64,000 nt of DNA from Avibacterium volantium_A (GCF_049366555.1 NZ_JBMMGT010000013.1:3107-67106), one strand, 5' to 3'; positions 8,413-17,541 are shown, counted from the stretch's first letter. Numbers and translations: made by a program. The notes: a model not told the origin generated them from the letters alone.

Positions 8413-9099
8413 ATGATCTTATTTGCAGGCGATCCACACGGAAGATACGACCATCTTTACCCTTTTGTGCAAGAGCAAGAGGGTATCGCCCTTGTCATAC
8501 TCGGGGATTTACAACTCACCACCACCGAAGAATTGGATAAATTAGCGCAATATTGCGACCTCTGGTTTATTCACGGCAATCACGACAGCAAAACTGTTGC
8601 CGCCTTTGAAGCCATTTGGGGAACAGAATGGAAAAGCCGAAACCTACACGGACGCGTACAAACCATTCAAGGTAAACGCATTGCAGGATTAGGCGGCGTA
8701 TTCCGCGGACAAATTTGGATGCCACCCAATAAACCTGTTTTTTTCGACCCAATCCATTATTGCCAATATTGCCCACAAGAGAAAATCTGGCGCGGTGGTT
8801 TGCCATTACGCCACCGCACCTCAATTTTTCCTTCTGATTTTGAACAACTAGAAAATCTGCAAGCGGATATCCTCATTTCCCACGAAGCACCAAGACCCCA
8901 CCCTCTTGGCTTTGCCGTGTTCAACAAACTGGCAAAAAAAATGGGCGCAACGCACATTTTCCACGGCCACCACCACGAAAATTTTGATTATTCCCAGATT
9001 AACCGTGATCCCAAACTCAAAATCACCAACGTAGGCTTCCGCAGCCTATGCGATGAACAAGGGAATTATTTGCTAAAAAATATTGACGATAGAAAATAA
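8413..9099 (+). CDS. Metallophosphoesterase family protein
   Basis: A 228-residue calcineurin-like phosphoesterase. The metal-binding blocks occur in order: GDPHGR near the N terminus, LGDLQ (about residue 33), GNHDSK (about residue 56), HEAPRPHP (about residue 155) and HGHHHE (about residue 183). The substrate is not evident. The gene starts 8 bp after nadR and is probably co-transcribed, so a role in nucleotide or NAD-related phosphate removal is possible but unproven. Confidence 0.85.
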   Translation: MILFAGDPHGRYDHLYPFVQEQEGIALVILGDLQLTTTEELDKLAQYCDLWFIHGNHDSKTVAAFEAIWGTEWKSRNLHGRVQTIQGKRIAGLGGVFRGQIWMPPNKPVFFDPIHYCQYCPQEKIWRGGLPLRHRTSIFPSDFEQLENLQADILISHEAPRPHPLGFAVFNKLAKKMGATHIFHGHHHENFDYSQINRDPKLKITNVGFRSLCDEQGNYLLKNIDDRK

Positions 9100-9162
9100 G
9101 TTTCTCGTTTTCTTTTTCAGACCAAATATAAAGTGCGGTTAGAAATTTTATAAAATTTCAGC

Positions 9163-10698
9163 CTATCCTAAATTCTTTGAAAGTTTCTGCAACAGCCGAT
9201 CCATCGCCCGATAGGAAAGTGCTTCGGCCAAATGAGGGCGTTGGATTTGCTTTTCATTATTCAGATCCGCAATGGTGCGAGCCACTTTTAAAATACGGTG
9301 ATAAGCACGCACAGAAAGCCCTAATTGAGTGAGCGTATTTTCAAGGAAAATACCGTCTTGCGAGCTAATTTTGCAATCTCGCTCAATTTCTTTACTACTT
9401 AAATGTGCGTTGATTTTTCCAGCGCGGGCGAATTGAATTTCACGAACCTTAATAATTTTAGACCGCACTTGCTCACTGGTTTCTCCTTTATTTTCAATAT
9501 GTTGTAATGCGCCTTTAGGCAAAAGGGGAACTTCAATGGATAAATCAAAGCGATCTAGAAATGGCCCTGAAAGACGATTCAAATAGCGCATCACTTGTTG
9601 CGGTGAAGTACGATTATGCACACCAGTATAATGCCCAGTAGGGCTAGGATTCATTGCCGCAATCAGTTGAAATTTTGCTGGAAAACAGATTTTCGCATTA
9701 GCGCGTGAAATAATGATTTCACCACTTTCTAACGGCTGACGCAAAGCATCTAGCACCTTGCGGTCAAACTCTGGTAGCTCATCTAAAAACAACACGCCGT
9801 TATGCGAAAGAGAAATTTCCCCCGGTCTTGGGATCGTCCCCCCACCCACCAAAGCAGGCAAAGACGCACTGTGGTGGGGCGCACGAAATGGACGTTGTTT
9901 CCAGTTTTGAAAATTTAGCTCATTTTGTACAAGGCTAGTGACGGAAGCAGTTTCTATGGCTTCTTGCTCGGTCATTTCTGGCAATAACCCCGTTAAACGG
10001 CTTGCCAGCATTGTTTTTCCCGTACCGGGTGGCCCTAAAAGCAATAAATTATGTTGCCCTGCAGCGGCAATGGTTAAGGCTCGTTTAGCGTGTTGCTGAC
10101 CAATAATATCCGTTAAATCTGCTTGATTTTTAAAGGGAAAATCTACCGCACTTTGCGTGGCTAAATCCGTGGCAAGGGGGAGTTTTTCTTGTTCATTAAT
10201 AAATTGCACCACCTCTAATAAATTCTGTGCGAAATAACTTTTTTGATCGGCGACCAAAGACGCCTCATTCGCATTTTGTCTGGCAATAATCGGGCAACGG
10301 CGCACTTTTTTAGCCGCTAAAATCGCAGGAATAATGCCGTGAACCCCACGCAATTGCCCCGTTAAAGCCAGCTCACCCAGTAACTCAAATTGCTTTAAAC
10401 GTTCAGGATTAACTTGTTCAGAAGCCGCTAAAATCCCAATAGCAATGGGCAAATCAAAACGCCCGCCGTCTTTGGGTAAATCCGCAGGCGCAAGGTTCAC
10501 CGTAATTCGCTTGGCAGGGTATTTAAAGTTAGCATTCAACAACGCACTTCGCACGCGATCTTGTGCTTCTTTCACCGTTTTTTCTGGCAAGCCCACAAGG
10601 GTAAAACCCGGTTTCCCGTTACTTAAATGCACTTCAATAGTAACCAGCGGCGCTTGCACCCCCATTGATGCACGGCTATAAACAATGGCTAACGACAT
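9163..10698 (-). CDS. comM: ComM / YifB family Mg-chelatase-like AAA+ ATPase
   Basis: A 511-residue protein with an N-terminal Lon-protease-like fold (from MSLAIVYSRASMGVQAPLVT), an AAA+ core with Walker A GPPGTGKT (about residues 221-228) and Walker B LFLDELPEF, and a C-terminal Mg_chelatase domain. In H. influenzae and Vibrio ComM is a hexameric helicase that aids branch migration and integration of incoming DNA during natural transformation. This suits a genome rich in uptake signals. Confidence 0.93.
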   Translation of the reverse strand: MSLAIVYSRASMGVQAPLVTIEVHLSNGKPGFTLVGLPEKTVKEAQDRVRSALLNANFKYPAKRITVNLAPADLPKDGGRFDLPIAIGILAASEQVNPERLKQFELLGELALTGQLRGVHGIIPAILAAKKVRRCPIIARQNANEASLVADQKSYFAQNLLEVVQFINEQEKLPLATDLATQSAVDFPFKNQADLTDIIGQQHAKRALTIAAAGQHNLLLLGPPGTGKTMLASRLTGLLPEMTEQEAIETASVTSLVQNELNFQNWKQRPFRAPHHSASLPALVGGGTIPRPGEISLSHNGVLFLDELPEFDRKVLDALRQPLESGEIIISRANAKICFPAKFQLIAAMNPSPTGHYTGVHNRTSPQQVMRYLNRLSGPFLDRFDLSIEVPLLPKGALQHIENKGETSEQVRSKIIKVREIQFARAGKINAHLSSKEIERDCKISSQDGIFLENTLTQLGLSVRAYHRILKVARTIADLNNEKQIQRPHLAEALSYRAMDRLLQKLSKNLG

Positions 10699-10872
10699 TT
10701 ATTATCCTTTATCTCATTTCATTTGAAGACCTAATATAGAAAAAGCCAAAAACAAAGAAAATTCCCACCGCACTTTTTTGCGATCGGGATCGAGAAAATT
10801 GATCAGACAGTCGATTGATGTAGTGAGAAAGTTTTTTAGGTAGGGGATTTTTACAGAATTGTTGATGATTTT

Positions 10873-10902
10873 AAAAAGTGCAGAATTTCTCCTGCACTTT
10901 TT
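10873..10902 (-). terminator. Terminator of engB
   Basis: AAAAAGTGCAG pairs with CTGCACTTTTT around an 8-nt loop, 7 bp beyond the engB stop. The stem resembles a degenerate uptake-signal pair. Confidence 0.85.
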
Positions 10903-10908
10903 CATTGA

Positions 10909-11541
10909 TTACGCTTCTTCATCTTCCACAATTACAGCACTAAACCAGCTATCCAATTTTCTTGCTAGTTTATCAATGCCTTGTTTTTTCAGGGCGGAAA
11001 AGGCTTCTACTTGCACATCGCCTTGGAATGGCAAAATGGCTTCGCGCACCATTTTCACTTGCTTGCTCACGGCGCTTTGGCTCAGTTTATCCGCTTTGGT
11101 GAGCAATAATAGTACAGGCAAATCAGCGGACACCGCCCATTCAATCATCTGTTGGTCTAAATCTTTCAAAGGATGGCGAATGTCCATTAAAATCACCACA
11201 CCGCCTAAACATTCACGTTTTTGCAAATATTCACCCAAAGCCTTCTGCCATTGGATTTTCATTTGCTCAGGTACGGCAGCATAGCCATAGCCCGGTAAAT
11301 CCACCAATTTGTAGAACGGTTCCACTTCAAACACATTAATTAATTGCGTCCGACCTGGAGTTTTGGAGGTACGGGCAAGGTTTTTCTGATTGGTCAAGGC
11401 GTTAAGCGCAGTGGATTTTCCTGCGTTAGAACGCCCTGCAAAGGCAATTTCCATACCGCTATCTTCAGGCAACACACGAATATTCGGCGCGCTCGTTAGA
11501 AAATGGGTTTTGTGATAATTCAGTTTAATGTCGTTGCTCAT
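10909..11541 (-). CDS. engB: Ribosome biogenesis GTP-binding protein EngB (YihA/YsxC)
   Basis: Essential small GTPase for large-subunit assembly, 210 residues. The G1 motif GRSNAGKS (about residue 36), the switch/G3 motif DLPGYGYA and the G4 motif TKADK are visible. It stands alone, with its own terminator downstream and uptake signals upstream. Confidence 0.95.
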   Translation of the reverse strand: MSNDIKLNYHKTHFLTSAPNIRVLPEDSGMEIAFAGRSNAGKSTALNALTNQKNLARTSKTPGRTQLINVFEVEPFYKLVDLPGYGYAAVPEQMKIQWQKALGEYLQKRECLGGVVILMDIRHPLKDLDQQMIEWAVSADLPVLLLLTKADKLSQSAVSKQVKMVREAILPFQGDVQVEAFSALKKQGIDKLARKLDSWFSAVIVEDEEA

Positions 11542-11766
11542 TGTATCTATCTTTTAACAATTTTAGCCAATAAGGAAAGTGTCTAGCATACCCTAAAATC
11601 ACAAAGTGCGGTAAAAAAACATAAATTTTCCACTTCTTTCTATGAATATTTTTTGATAATGGGGGATTATTTTTAGTAAAAGCCAGAAGTCTTTTTGATT
11701 GTTGATAAAGAAAAAAGGTGCTAGGATCGGTTCAATATTCGTTCAAGTCTATTAGAGAGAAGCCAA

Positions 11767-11946
11767 ATGTTTAAAGAAAAAGGTTATGATGAATTTTTGG
11801 CGGAAAAAATCCGCCGTGGTGATGAGGATTTTAAGGCTGGTAATGTTATTTCATTAGCGGAATCCAAAGAAGATATCCGCCAATTGATCGAACAAAAATC
11901 GAAAGAATTAGCCATAGCAGAGCGTGAATTTTTGATTTATGGCTAA
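11767..11946 (+). CDS. Antitoxin-like small protein of a type II toxin-antitoxin pair
   Basis: A 59-residue charged protein starting MFKEKGYDEFLAEKIRRGDE and ending AIAEREFLIYG, with AGAGAGAAGCC upstream of the ATG. It overlaps the following RelE/ParE-type toxin reading frame by 8 bp, the usual antitoxin-first arrangement. The reading frame is intact. No DNA-binding motif can be assigned with confidence; the call rests mainly on context. Confidence 0.65.
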   Translation: MFKEKGYDEFLAEKIRRGDEDFKAGNVISLAESKEDIRQLIEQKSKELAIAEREFLIYG

Positions 11947-12222
11947 AGTCATTCTCTCCAGTAATGCACAACAAGATTTGCGTGAAATTATCGCTAATAT
12001 AATTGAATACACGGGTTATGAAAACAGTGGAATAAAACTTGCGGAAGATATTTTCAACAAAATTGACGTTATTGCTTTATTCCAGAAGGTGCTGGAAGGC
12101 TTATTGGTAAAAATCAACGCGAAGCCTTTTGCCGTGGTTATCGTATTGTTTATGATATTTTAGGCGATGAAGTGCATATCAAAACCATTATTCATAGTCG
12201 CAGGCTTTATCCACGTCCGTAA
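11939..12222 (+). pseudogene. RelE/ParE-family toxin, frameshifted
   Basis: The frame from ATG 11939 reads MAKVILSSNAQQDLREIIAN and matches a ParE-like toxin until about 12076. The correct C-terminal part, REAFCRGYRIVYDILGDEVH through HSRRLYPRP, is in another frame and ends at 12222. Loss of one T in the TTT at 12076-12078 would explain the shift. As written, the protein stops early with an unrelated tail, so the toxin is probably dead unless the shift is a sequencing error. The partner antitoxin is intact. Confidence 0.78.
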
Positions 12223-12230
12223 TCAGTGCT

Positions 12231-12276
12231 GACAAATCTCCCCTAACCCCTCTTTGCTAAAGAGGGGAGATTTGTC
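12231..12276. repeat. Palindromic intergenic repeat
   Basis: GACAAATCTCCCC and GGGGAGATTTGTC are perfect 13-bp arms; between them is a second inverted repeat, CCCCTCTTT / AAAGAGGGG. The nested palindrome looks like a dispersed repeat of the kind seen in Pasteurellaceae and Neisseriaceae genomes. It may also end the toxin-antitoxin transcript. Confidence 0.6.
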
Positions 12277-12330
12277 TATTGCCCAAACAATATTTCCAAA
12301 CAACAAATAGGCAAAGCGCAACAAAACCAA

Positions 12331-12777
12331 TTATTCGCAGTGTTGTTTATATAGCGCCATAATCACTTCTCGCATAACATTGCGTTGAGGTTCGGGGAGA
12401 TCAAGGAAGTGGCTGAAAAGGGCTTTGTCTTGTTGGGTAGCGATGTTTTCCCAGCGATGTTGTTCCAAAATATCTGAACGGCGAAGTTCGCCAGCTTCTA
12501 GGCGTTCTAGTTTTTCAGGGGATACCAAGTCCGTCAAATTAATTTGTAGCCAACTAGCAAGTGTTTTCAGTTTATCAAGACGTGGAATACTCTCACCCCG
12601 CAACCATTTTCCTGCAGTGTGTGGAGTAATAGACGCACCGTAATAACGCAAATTAAATTCACGTTCAAGAACATTGCCACGGGCTGCATAACCCTTGGCA
12701 ATTAATCCTTTCTTTAAATTTTCAGCAAAACGTAGTCTTTCTCGCTGATCTTGTTGCGTTTTTTCATCTTTTTTCAT
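12331..12777 (-). CDS. HTH-type transcriptional regulator, phage-repressor-like
   Basis: A 148-residue protein. Residues about 45-90 (GASITPHTAGKWLRGESIPR and on to LASWLQINLTDLV) look like a helix-turn-helix of the lambda-repressor kind. ATG 12777 was chosen; an in-frame GTG at 12801 would add 8 residues, and neither has a strong ribosome site. It is divergent from the decayed methylase at 12901, with operator-like repeats between them, so it probably controls itself and once controlled the methylase (inference), like C proteins or phage regulators. Confidence 0.72.
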   Translation of the reverse strand: MKKDEKTQQDQRERLRFAENLKKGLIAKGYAARGNVLEREFNLRYYGASITPHTAGKWLRGESIPRLDKLKTLASWLQINLTDLVSPEKLERLEAGELRRSDILEQHRWENIATQQDKALFSHFLDLPEPQRNVMREVIMALYKQHCE

Positions 12778-12809
12778 AGTTGCGAAAGCTATCACTCTCA
12801 CATAAAAAA

Positions 12810-12858
12810 TTGTAACTATGATTTGATAAAAGTTACAAAACGATCAAAAATAGTTACA
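12810..12858. promoter_or_regulatory. Operator-like repeats in the divergent promoter region
   Basis: TTGTAACT (12810-12817) and AGTTACAA (12831-12838) form an inverted repeat, and a further AGTTACA lies at 12852-12858. Three copies of the same half-site between a repressor-like gene and a divergent gene suggest binding sites for the regulator at 12331-12777. Confidence 0.5.
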
Positions 12859-12900
12859 TAAAAATGGAGCGGCTATTTCTGATAGAAAAAGTCATTATTA

Positions 12901-13919
12901 ATGAAAGACGAAAAACAAATAGTTTCAAAAAAACGTGTGGCGGATCACGGGGAAGTTTATACCCGAGAGCGTGAAGTGAATGCAATGTTGGATTTAGTCG
13001 CGATACAGCCACAATCACTTTCTGCCACTTTTTTAGAACCTGCGTGCGGAACAGGCAATTTTTTGATCAAAATTTTGCACCGAAAGTTGGCGGTGGCGGC
13101 AGAAAATTACCAAGATAAAAGTAAGCGAAAAAAACACGTTAAATCGCCAAGCCAGCTTTCCTATGAACGAGATTTAATCCTTGCGGTAAGTAGTCTTTAC
13201 GGTATTGAGCTGTTGGAAGATAACGTAAAAGCCTGCCGCAAACGGCTGTTTGATTTTGCTGCGCAAGAATACGCGTAGCTGTTTCCGCACAGCCAAAAAA
13301 CCGAATGTCTTGATGCCATTGATTGCCTGTTGCATTTCAACATTGTGTTGGGCGATGCGTTAAAAATGGAGGTGAAATACCCGCGCGAGCATTCTCCCAT
13401 TCCGAATTTAAGCTGTGCGGAAGAAGAGTGGGCGAAAAAAGCCATTATTTTTTCTCAGTGGAGTTTTATTAACGAGAGAAAAATCAAGCGCGCGCCGTTT
13501 ATCTACTCAGGCTTGGTTGGGGAAGAATACACCATCACGCCAAATGGCAACGCTGCCCAATCGCACCCTTATCGCACGGTTTTTCAATCCAGCCTATGCG
13601 ATTTTTTGCAGATCAAGCAAACCTATGCCGCCGAATATGAACAAGGTGAGATCCAATAACGGTAACACACCTTGCGAGAAGTGATCGAAGTGCTAGAACC
13701 CGAACTTTTCTTCACTGTAACGGGCTTAACGCAAAAAGATTTCCAACTGCTGGTGAACCTCAACGTCTTCAACCAATCGCAAATGAACGAAGCTGTTTTC
13801 AGCTTCAAACGCTACGAAGATGCCAGCCTCGAATACACGGGAATCCGCAAACACCAAGGCGACTTATGGGCGGCTACGACACCGTCATCAGCCAAGAGGA
13901 ATATGATTATTTGAATTAA
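12901..13919 (+). pseudogene. Restriction-type N6-adenine DNA methylase, decayed
   Basis: The first 125 residues contain the SAM-binding motif FLEPACGTGNFLIKIL (about residues 47-62) and YGIELLEDNVKACRKRL, typical of methylases fused to or paired with restriction enzymes. A TAG at 13276-13278 interrupts the frame, which then continues in phase (LLHFNIVLGDALKM onward) to stops near 13657-13668 and resumes again from about 13672. Near 13870 the frame shifts, and the end reads GGYDTVISQEEYDYLN. No catalytic (N/D)PPY motif can be found. Multiple lesions mean the gene is dead. Confidence 0.82.
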
Positions 13920-13934
13920 CAAATAAAAGCAAAG

Positions 13935-13977
13935 AAAAAGAGCGGTGAAAAATTTAGAGATTTTTTACCGCTCTTTT
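13935..13977. terminator. Bidirectional terminator
   Basis: AAAGAGCGGT... pairs with ...ACCGCTCTTT around an AT-rich loop, with A/T runs on both sides. It lies between the decayed methylase and the 3' end of icd and would serve both strands. Confidence 0.82.
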
Positions 13978-14074
13978 CCCATTTATCATTGCACTTTCCC
14001 GTAGGGGCGGACCGATGTGTTCGCCCGCATCAAAATCTCTCGAATTTAGTAAAGGGGAAAGATTTGCCGCTAAG

Positions 14075-15331
14075 TTACATATTCGCCACAATTTCTTCAG
14101 CAAATTCGGACGTGGAGCATAATTTCGCGCCTTCTAACATTTCTGCAAAATCAAAAGTAACGGTTTTGTTTTCAATGGCTTTGGCGACTGCGTTTACCAC
14201 TAAATCCGCGGCTTCTGTCCAGCCTAAATGGCGTAACATCATTTCACCGCTTAGGATTAATGAACCAGGGTTGCCTTTGTTTTGCCCTGCGATTTTTGGT
14301 GCTGTGCCGTGGGTGGCTTCAAAAATTGCCGCTTCCGCACCGATATTTGCCCCCGGTGAGATACCAATTCCGCCTACTTGTGCGGCAAGGGCATCGGAAA
14401 TGTAGTCGCCGTTTAGGTTGAGTGTGGCGATGACATCGTAATCGGCTGGGTGGAGCAACACTTCTTGCAAGAACGCATCGGCAATGGAGTCTTTGATGAT
14501 AATTTCACGCCCTGTTTTTGGATTCGTCAGTTTCATCCACGGGCCCTCATCGATGAGCGTTGCGCCAAATTCTTTCGCCACTTCATAACCCCATTCTTTA
14601 AATGCGCCTTCAGTGAATTTCATAATGTTGCCTTTATGCACAAGGGTGAGGGATTTTCTATCATTATCAATCACATATTGCAAAGCCGCACGCACTAAAC
14701 GCTGTGTACCTTGTTTTGAAACAGGCTTGATACCAATACCACAATCTTGTGGGAAACGAATTTTGTTCACACCCATTTCTTGTTGCAAAAATTGGATCAC
14801 TTTGTCCGCTTCAGGCGAGCCAGCTTTCCATTCTACGCCGGCGTAAATATCTTCTGAATTTTCACGGAAAATCACCATATTCACTTTTTCAGGGTGTTTC
14901 ACTGGGCTTGGCGTGCCGCTGTAATAGCGAATTGGACGCAAGCAGTTGTAAAGATCCAAGCCTTGACGCATTGCTACGTTGAGCGAGCGAATGCCACCGC
15001 CCACTGGGGTCATCAACGGGCCTTTGATCGCAACGTGATATTCTTTAATAAAATCAAGGGTTTCGGCTGGAAGCCAAGTGTTTTCGCCATAAACTTCATT
15101 GGCTTTGCCACCGGCATAAATTTCTAACCAAGAAATTTTGCGTTTGCCTTGATAGGCTTTTTCCACAGCCGCATCGATCACGCGTTGCATTGCAGGCGTT
15201 ACATCTACGCCAATGCCATCGCCCTCAATAAATGGAATAATTGGATTATCCGGCACGATTATTGCGCCCTGTGCATCTAAACGAATTTTTTCACCTTGTG
15301 GGATAACAACGGCGGATTGGGTTTGACTCAT
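14075..15331 (-). CDS. icd: NADP-dependent isocitrate dehydrogenase
   Basis: TCA-cycle enzyme converting isocitrate to 2-oxoglutarate. At 418 residues it has the length of E. coli Icd and clear family sequences: IIPFIEGDGIGVDVTPAMQR, the phosphorylatable-serine loop region GGGIRSLNVAMRQ, and NLNGDYISDALAAQVGGIG. Alone on this strand, with the bidirectional terminator downstream. Confidence 0.97.
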   Translation of the reverse strand: MSQTQSAVVIPQGEKIRLDAQGAIIVPDNPIIPFIEGDGIGVDVTPAMQRVIDAAVEKAYQGKRKISWLEIYAGGKANEVYGENTWLPAETLDFIKEYHVAIKGPLMTPVGGGIRSLNVAMRQGLDLYNCLRPIRYYSGTPSPVKHPEKVNMVIFRENSEDIYAGVEWKAGSPEADKVIQFLQQEMGVNKIRFPQDCGIGIKPVSKQGTQRLVRAALQYVIDNDRKSLTLVHKGNIMKFTEGAFKEWGYEVAKEFGATLIDEGPWMKLTNPKTGREIIIKDSIADAFLQEVLLHPADYDVIATLNLNGDYISDALAAQVGGIGISPGANIGAEAAIFEATHGTAPKIAGQNKGNPGSLILSGEMMLRHLGWTEAADLVVNAVAKAIENKTVTFDFAEMLEGAKLCSTSEFAEEIVANM

Positions 15332-15453
15332 TGGATTTCTCCTTTATGCTTGATGTTGTGTTATAGTGAATGAAATGTTTAACAAAAGCGGCATTAATGA
15401 TTGTTAAAAATGTGTCTTTTGTTAAGTAACGAATCAACATTTCCATAACATAT

Positions 15454-16155
15454 ATGAAGGCAAAATTTCTTTCAAGCCGTAATCATCAAGAACGGCAAAA
15501 TTTACGCAAAAAAACGGTTCAGCATTTTGCGCGTAAAAAAACAAGCACACCGAATTTCTCCCAAACCAAAGTGGTGCTGTTTAACAAGCCCTTTGATGTG
15601 CTAAGCCAATTTAGCGATGAAAATGGGCGGCAAACGCTGAAAGATTTTATTCCCATTGCGCAGATTTACCCTGCTGGGCGTTTGGATCGTGATAGTGAGG
15701 GTTTGTTAATTCTTACCAACAACGGCGAAATTCAGCACCGCTTGGCTGATCCTAAATACAAAACAGAGAAAACCTATTTCGTGCAAGTGGAGGGGGAGCC
15801 AACAGAGAGCGAGCTTGAACCGCTGCGCCAAGGCGTAATGCTAAAAGATGGCAAAACCTTGCCGGCGAAAGTGCGGTTGATTTCTGCGCCAAATTTTTTA
15901 TGGCAACGCAATCCGCCTATTCGCGAGCGAAAAAACATTCCCACAAGTTGGCTAGAAATCAAAATTTGTGAGGGCAAAAATCGCCAAGTTCGTAGAATGA
16001 CCGCGCATATCGGCTTTCCCACTTTGCGTTTAATTCGTGGCAAAATGGCAGGATTTCGTGTAGAAAATTTGCCATTAGGGCAGTATTATCAATTGAATTC
16101 CCAAGAGCTAGAAGCACTTTATCAACGGTTAAAATTAAGGAAATCCAATGCATAG
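15454..16155 (+). CDS. rluE: 23S rRNA pseudouridine synthase RluE
   Basis: RsuA/RluB-family pseudouridine synthase, 233 residues; RluE in E. coli modifies U2457. The catalytic aspartate lies in AGRLDRDSEGLLILTNNG (about residues 75-92), and the family-specific KICEGKNRQVRRMTAHIGFP is near residue 170. There is no S4 domain, as expected for RluE. Its last 8 bp overlap nudJ, so the two are co-translated. Confidence 0.93.
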   Translation: MKAKFLSSRNHQERQNLRKKTVQHFARKKTSTPNFSQTKVVLFNKPFDVLSQFSDENGRQTLKDFIPIAQIYPAGRLDRDSEGLLILTNNGEIQHRLADPKYKTEKTYFVQVEGEPTESELEPLRQGVMLKDGKTLPAKVRLISAPNFLWQRNPPIRERKNIPTSWLEIKICEGKNRQVRRMTAHIGFPTLRLIRGKMAGFRVENLPLGQYYQLNSQELEALYQRLKLRKSNA

Positions 16156-16603
16156 ACCTTATATTACAATGGCGTGCGTAGTGCATTGCCAAGGCAAATT
16201 TTTATTTGTCAAAGAATTTGAATACGGCAAAATGACCTTAAACCAACCAGCGGGGCATTTAGAGCAAAACGAAACGATCCTTGCCGGCGCAATACGCGAA
16301 TTGCGTGAAGAAACGGGGATTGACGCAACGCCAAGCAAGCTGATCAAAATCTACCAATGGCACGCCCCACGCAGCCAAAAAGATTATTTGCGTTTTGTGT
16401 TTGCAGTAGAGCTTGCAGAGCAGCTGCCTATTCGCCCAAGGGATCCTGATATTGAAGGCGGTTTATGGCTGACTCCCGCAGAATTTCAGCATTATATCCA
16501 ACAAGAAGGACAAGCAGAACGCAACCCACTTGTCAGCCAAGCCCTGCAAGATTATTTAAATGGTGAAGGGGTGAGCTTAGATGTGTTGAAGGTGTTTGAA
16601 TAA
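16148..16603 (+). CDS. nudJ: Phosphatase NudJ (Nudix hydrolase)
   Basis: A 151-residue Nudix enzyme. The Nudix box runs from GHLEQNETILAG to IRELREETGI (about residues 37-59) and has all the metal-binding glutamates. The N terminus HRPYITMACVVHCQGKFLFV matches E. coli NudJ, which removes phosphate from HMP-PP and nucleotides. Overlaps rluE. Confidence 0.92.
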   Translation: MHRPYITMACVVHCQGKFLFVKEFEYGKMTLNQPAGHLEQNETILAGAIRELREETGIDATPSKLIKIYQWHAPRSQKDYLRFVFAVELAEQLPIRPRDPDIEGGLWLTPAEFQHYIQQEGQAERNPLVSQALQDYLNGEGVSLDVLKVFE

Positions 16604-16645
16604 AAATGGGTGAAATTTACACCGCACTTTATTTTTAGCAAAAAT

Positions 16646-16668
16646 AAAGCCCGAATGGCTCGGGCTTT
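16646..16668. terminator. Terminator between nudJ and yagU
   Basis: AAAGCCCGA pairs with TCGGGCTTT around a 5-nt loop. The better T-run is on the minus strand, so it mainly ends yagU, but it could serve both converging genes. Confidence 0.88.
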
Positions 16669-16674
16669 ACTTGA

Positions 16675-17280
16675 TTAACGATAAGGTTGATCTAATGGAA
16701 CTTCAGGGTCTGGTTGGTGCGTGATGCGGTTACGTAAATCACGGCGCACAATCTCAATTGTCCAGAACCAGAAAACGTGACCCACTAATTCAGAAACGTG
16801 TTCGTATAATGGCCAGTCTAATACTGGTGGTGTTAAACCTAAAGCAGGGAATGTGATGTAGTGTACACAAACATCAGCGATTAAACCTGCGCCCACACCT
16901 TGCCAGAATTTAATTTTAGGGAAACGCTCTGCAACCACACAGTAACCCACCGCAAATACGATTGAGAAGGTGATGTGGGTTACTCCAATCCAGTTAAACC
17001 CGTGATCAGCGAAAGTAAACACAGCTTCAGTTGGATCAATACCAAGATAATCACGCAAGAAAACGTGTGGTGGGTTTAAAAACGCACGAGAACACACTTC
17101 TAAAGCTTGTGATGGATCTTGACAAGCCGCAACGAATAAATCAAATGGACTGCGTGGTGGGAATGGGTGTTCTGCACCCCATTTTACGAAAGCAGAAAGT
17201 AAACCCGCAATAATACCGACAAAAGCTGCAATCCCATAACGGCGACGTGCAGGATCGGTTTGAGTGAAAATACCTGACAT
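16675..17280 (-). CDS. YagU family inner membrane protein (DUF1440)
   Basis: A 201-residue protein with about four membrane segments, very close to E. coli YagU (TDPARRRYGIAAFVGIIAGL near the start; WFWTIEIVRRDLRNRITHQP at the end). YagU has been linked to acid resistance in E. coli; no biochemical role is known. ATG 17280 was chosen because GGAG sits 6 nt upstream; an in-frame TTG at 17292 overlaps that site. Confidence 0.9.
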   Translation of the reverse strand: MSGIFTQTDPARRRYGIAAFVGIIAGLLSAFVKWGAEHPFPPRSPFDLFVAACQDPSQALEVCSRAFLNPPHVFLRDYLGIDPTEAVFTFADHGFNWIGVTHITFSIVFAVGYCVVAERFPKIKFWQGVGAGLIADVCVHYITFPALGLTPPVLDWPLYEHVSELVGHVFWFWTIEIVRRDLRNRITHQPDPEVPLDQPYR

Positions 17281-17448
17281 ATAATGCTCCAAATAAAATA
17301 ATGGTTGTTGATTTATTAAATTTTATTAAATAAATAAAATCGTTGGCAATTCTATGCCTAATTGGGAATTAGTCAAGGAATTTTCTACCTATAAAGAGAT
17401 AATTCAAAAGAAGTAGGGTTGGGTGAGTGAAAATTGAGTGCAAAGAGA

Positions 17449-17495
17449 ATTAAAAAGAAAACGCAGAATTGACAATTCTCTTGCAAATTCTGCGT
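17449..17495 (-). terminator. Terminator downstream of ruvX
   Basis: On the minus strand ACGCAGAATT ... AATTCTGCGT forms a 10-bp stem followed by TTTTCTTTTT. One arm is part of the tandem 25-bp repeat next to it. Confidence 0.72.
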
Positions 17496-17533
17496 AATAT
17501 ATTGTTTTCAAATTCTGCGTAATATATTGTTTT
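17484..17533. repeat. Tandem duplication of a 25-bp unit
   Basis: The unit beginning CAAATTCTGCGTAATATATT occurs twice head to tail with no differences, just after the ruvX stop. Confidence 0.93.
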
Positions 17534-17541
17534 CAAAAGTA

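Noticed and set aside
10714..10905. 63-residue minus-strand reading frame between comM and engB
   Set aside because: It overlaps the engB terminator and an uptake signal, has no ribosome site and an unlikely composition.
11939..12222. Programmed frameshift in the toxin gene
   Set aside because: No long slippery run, stimulatory hairpin or internal ribosome site; a deletion is simpler.
12331..13919. Prophage remnant
   Set aside because: Apart from a repressor-like protein there are no phage structural, lysis or integration genes or att sites here.
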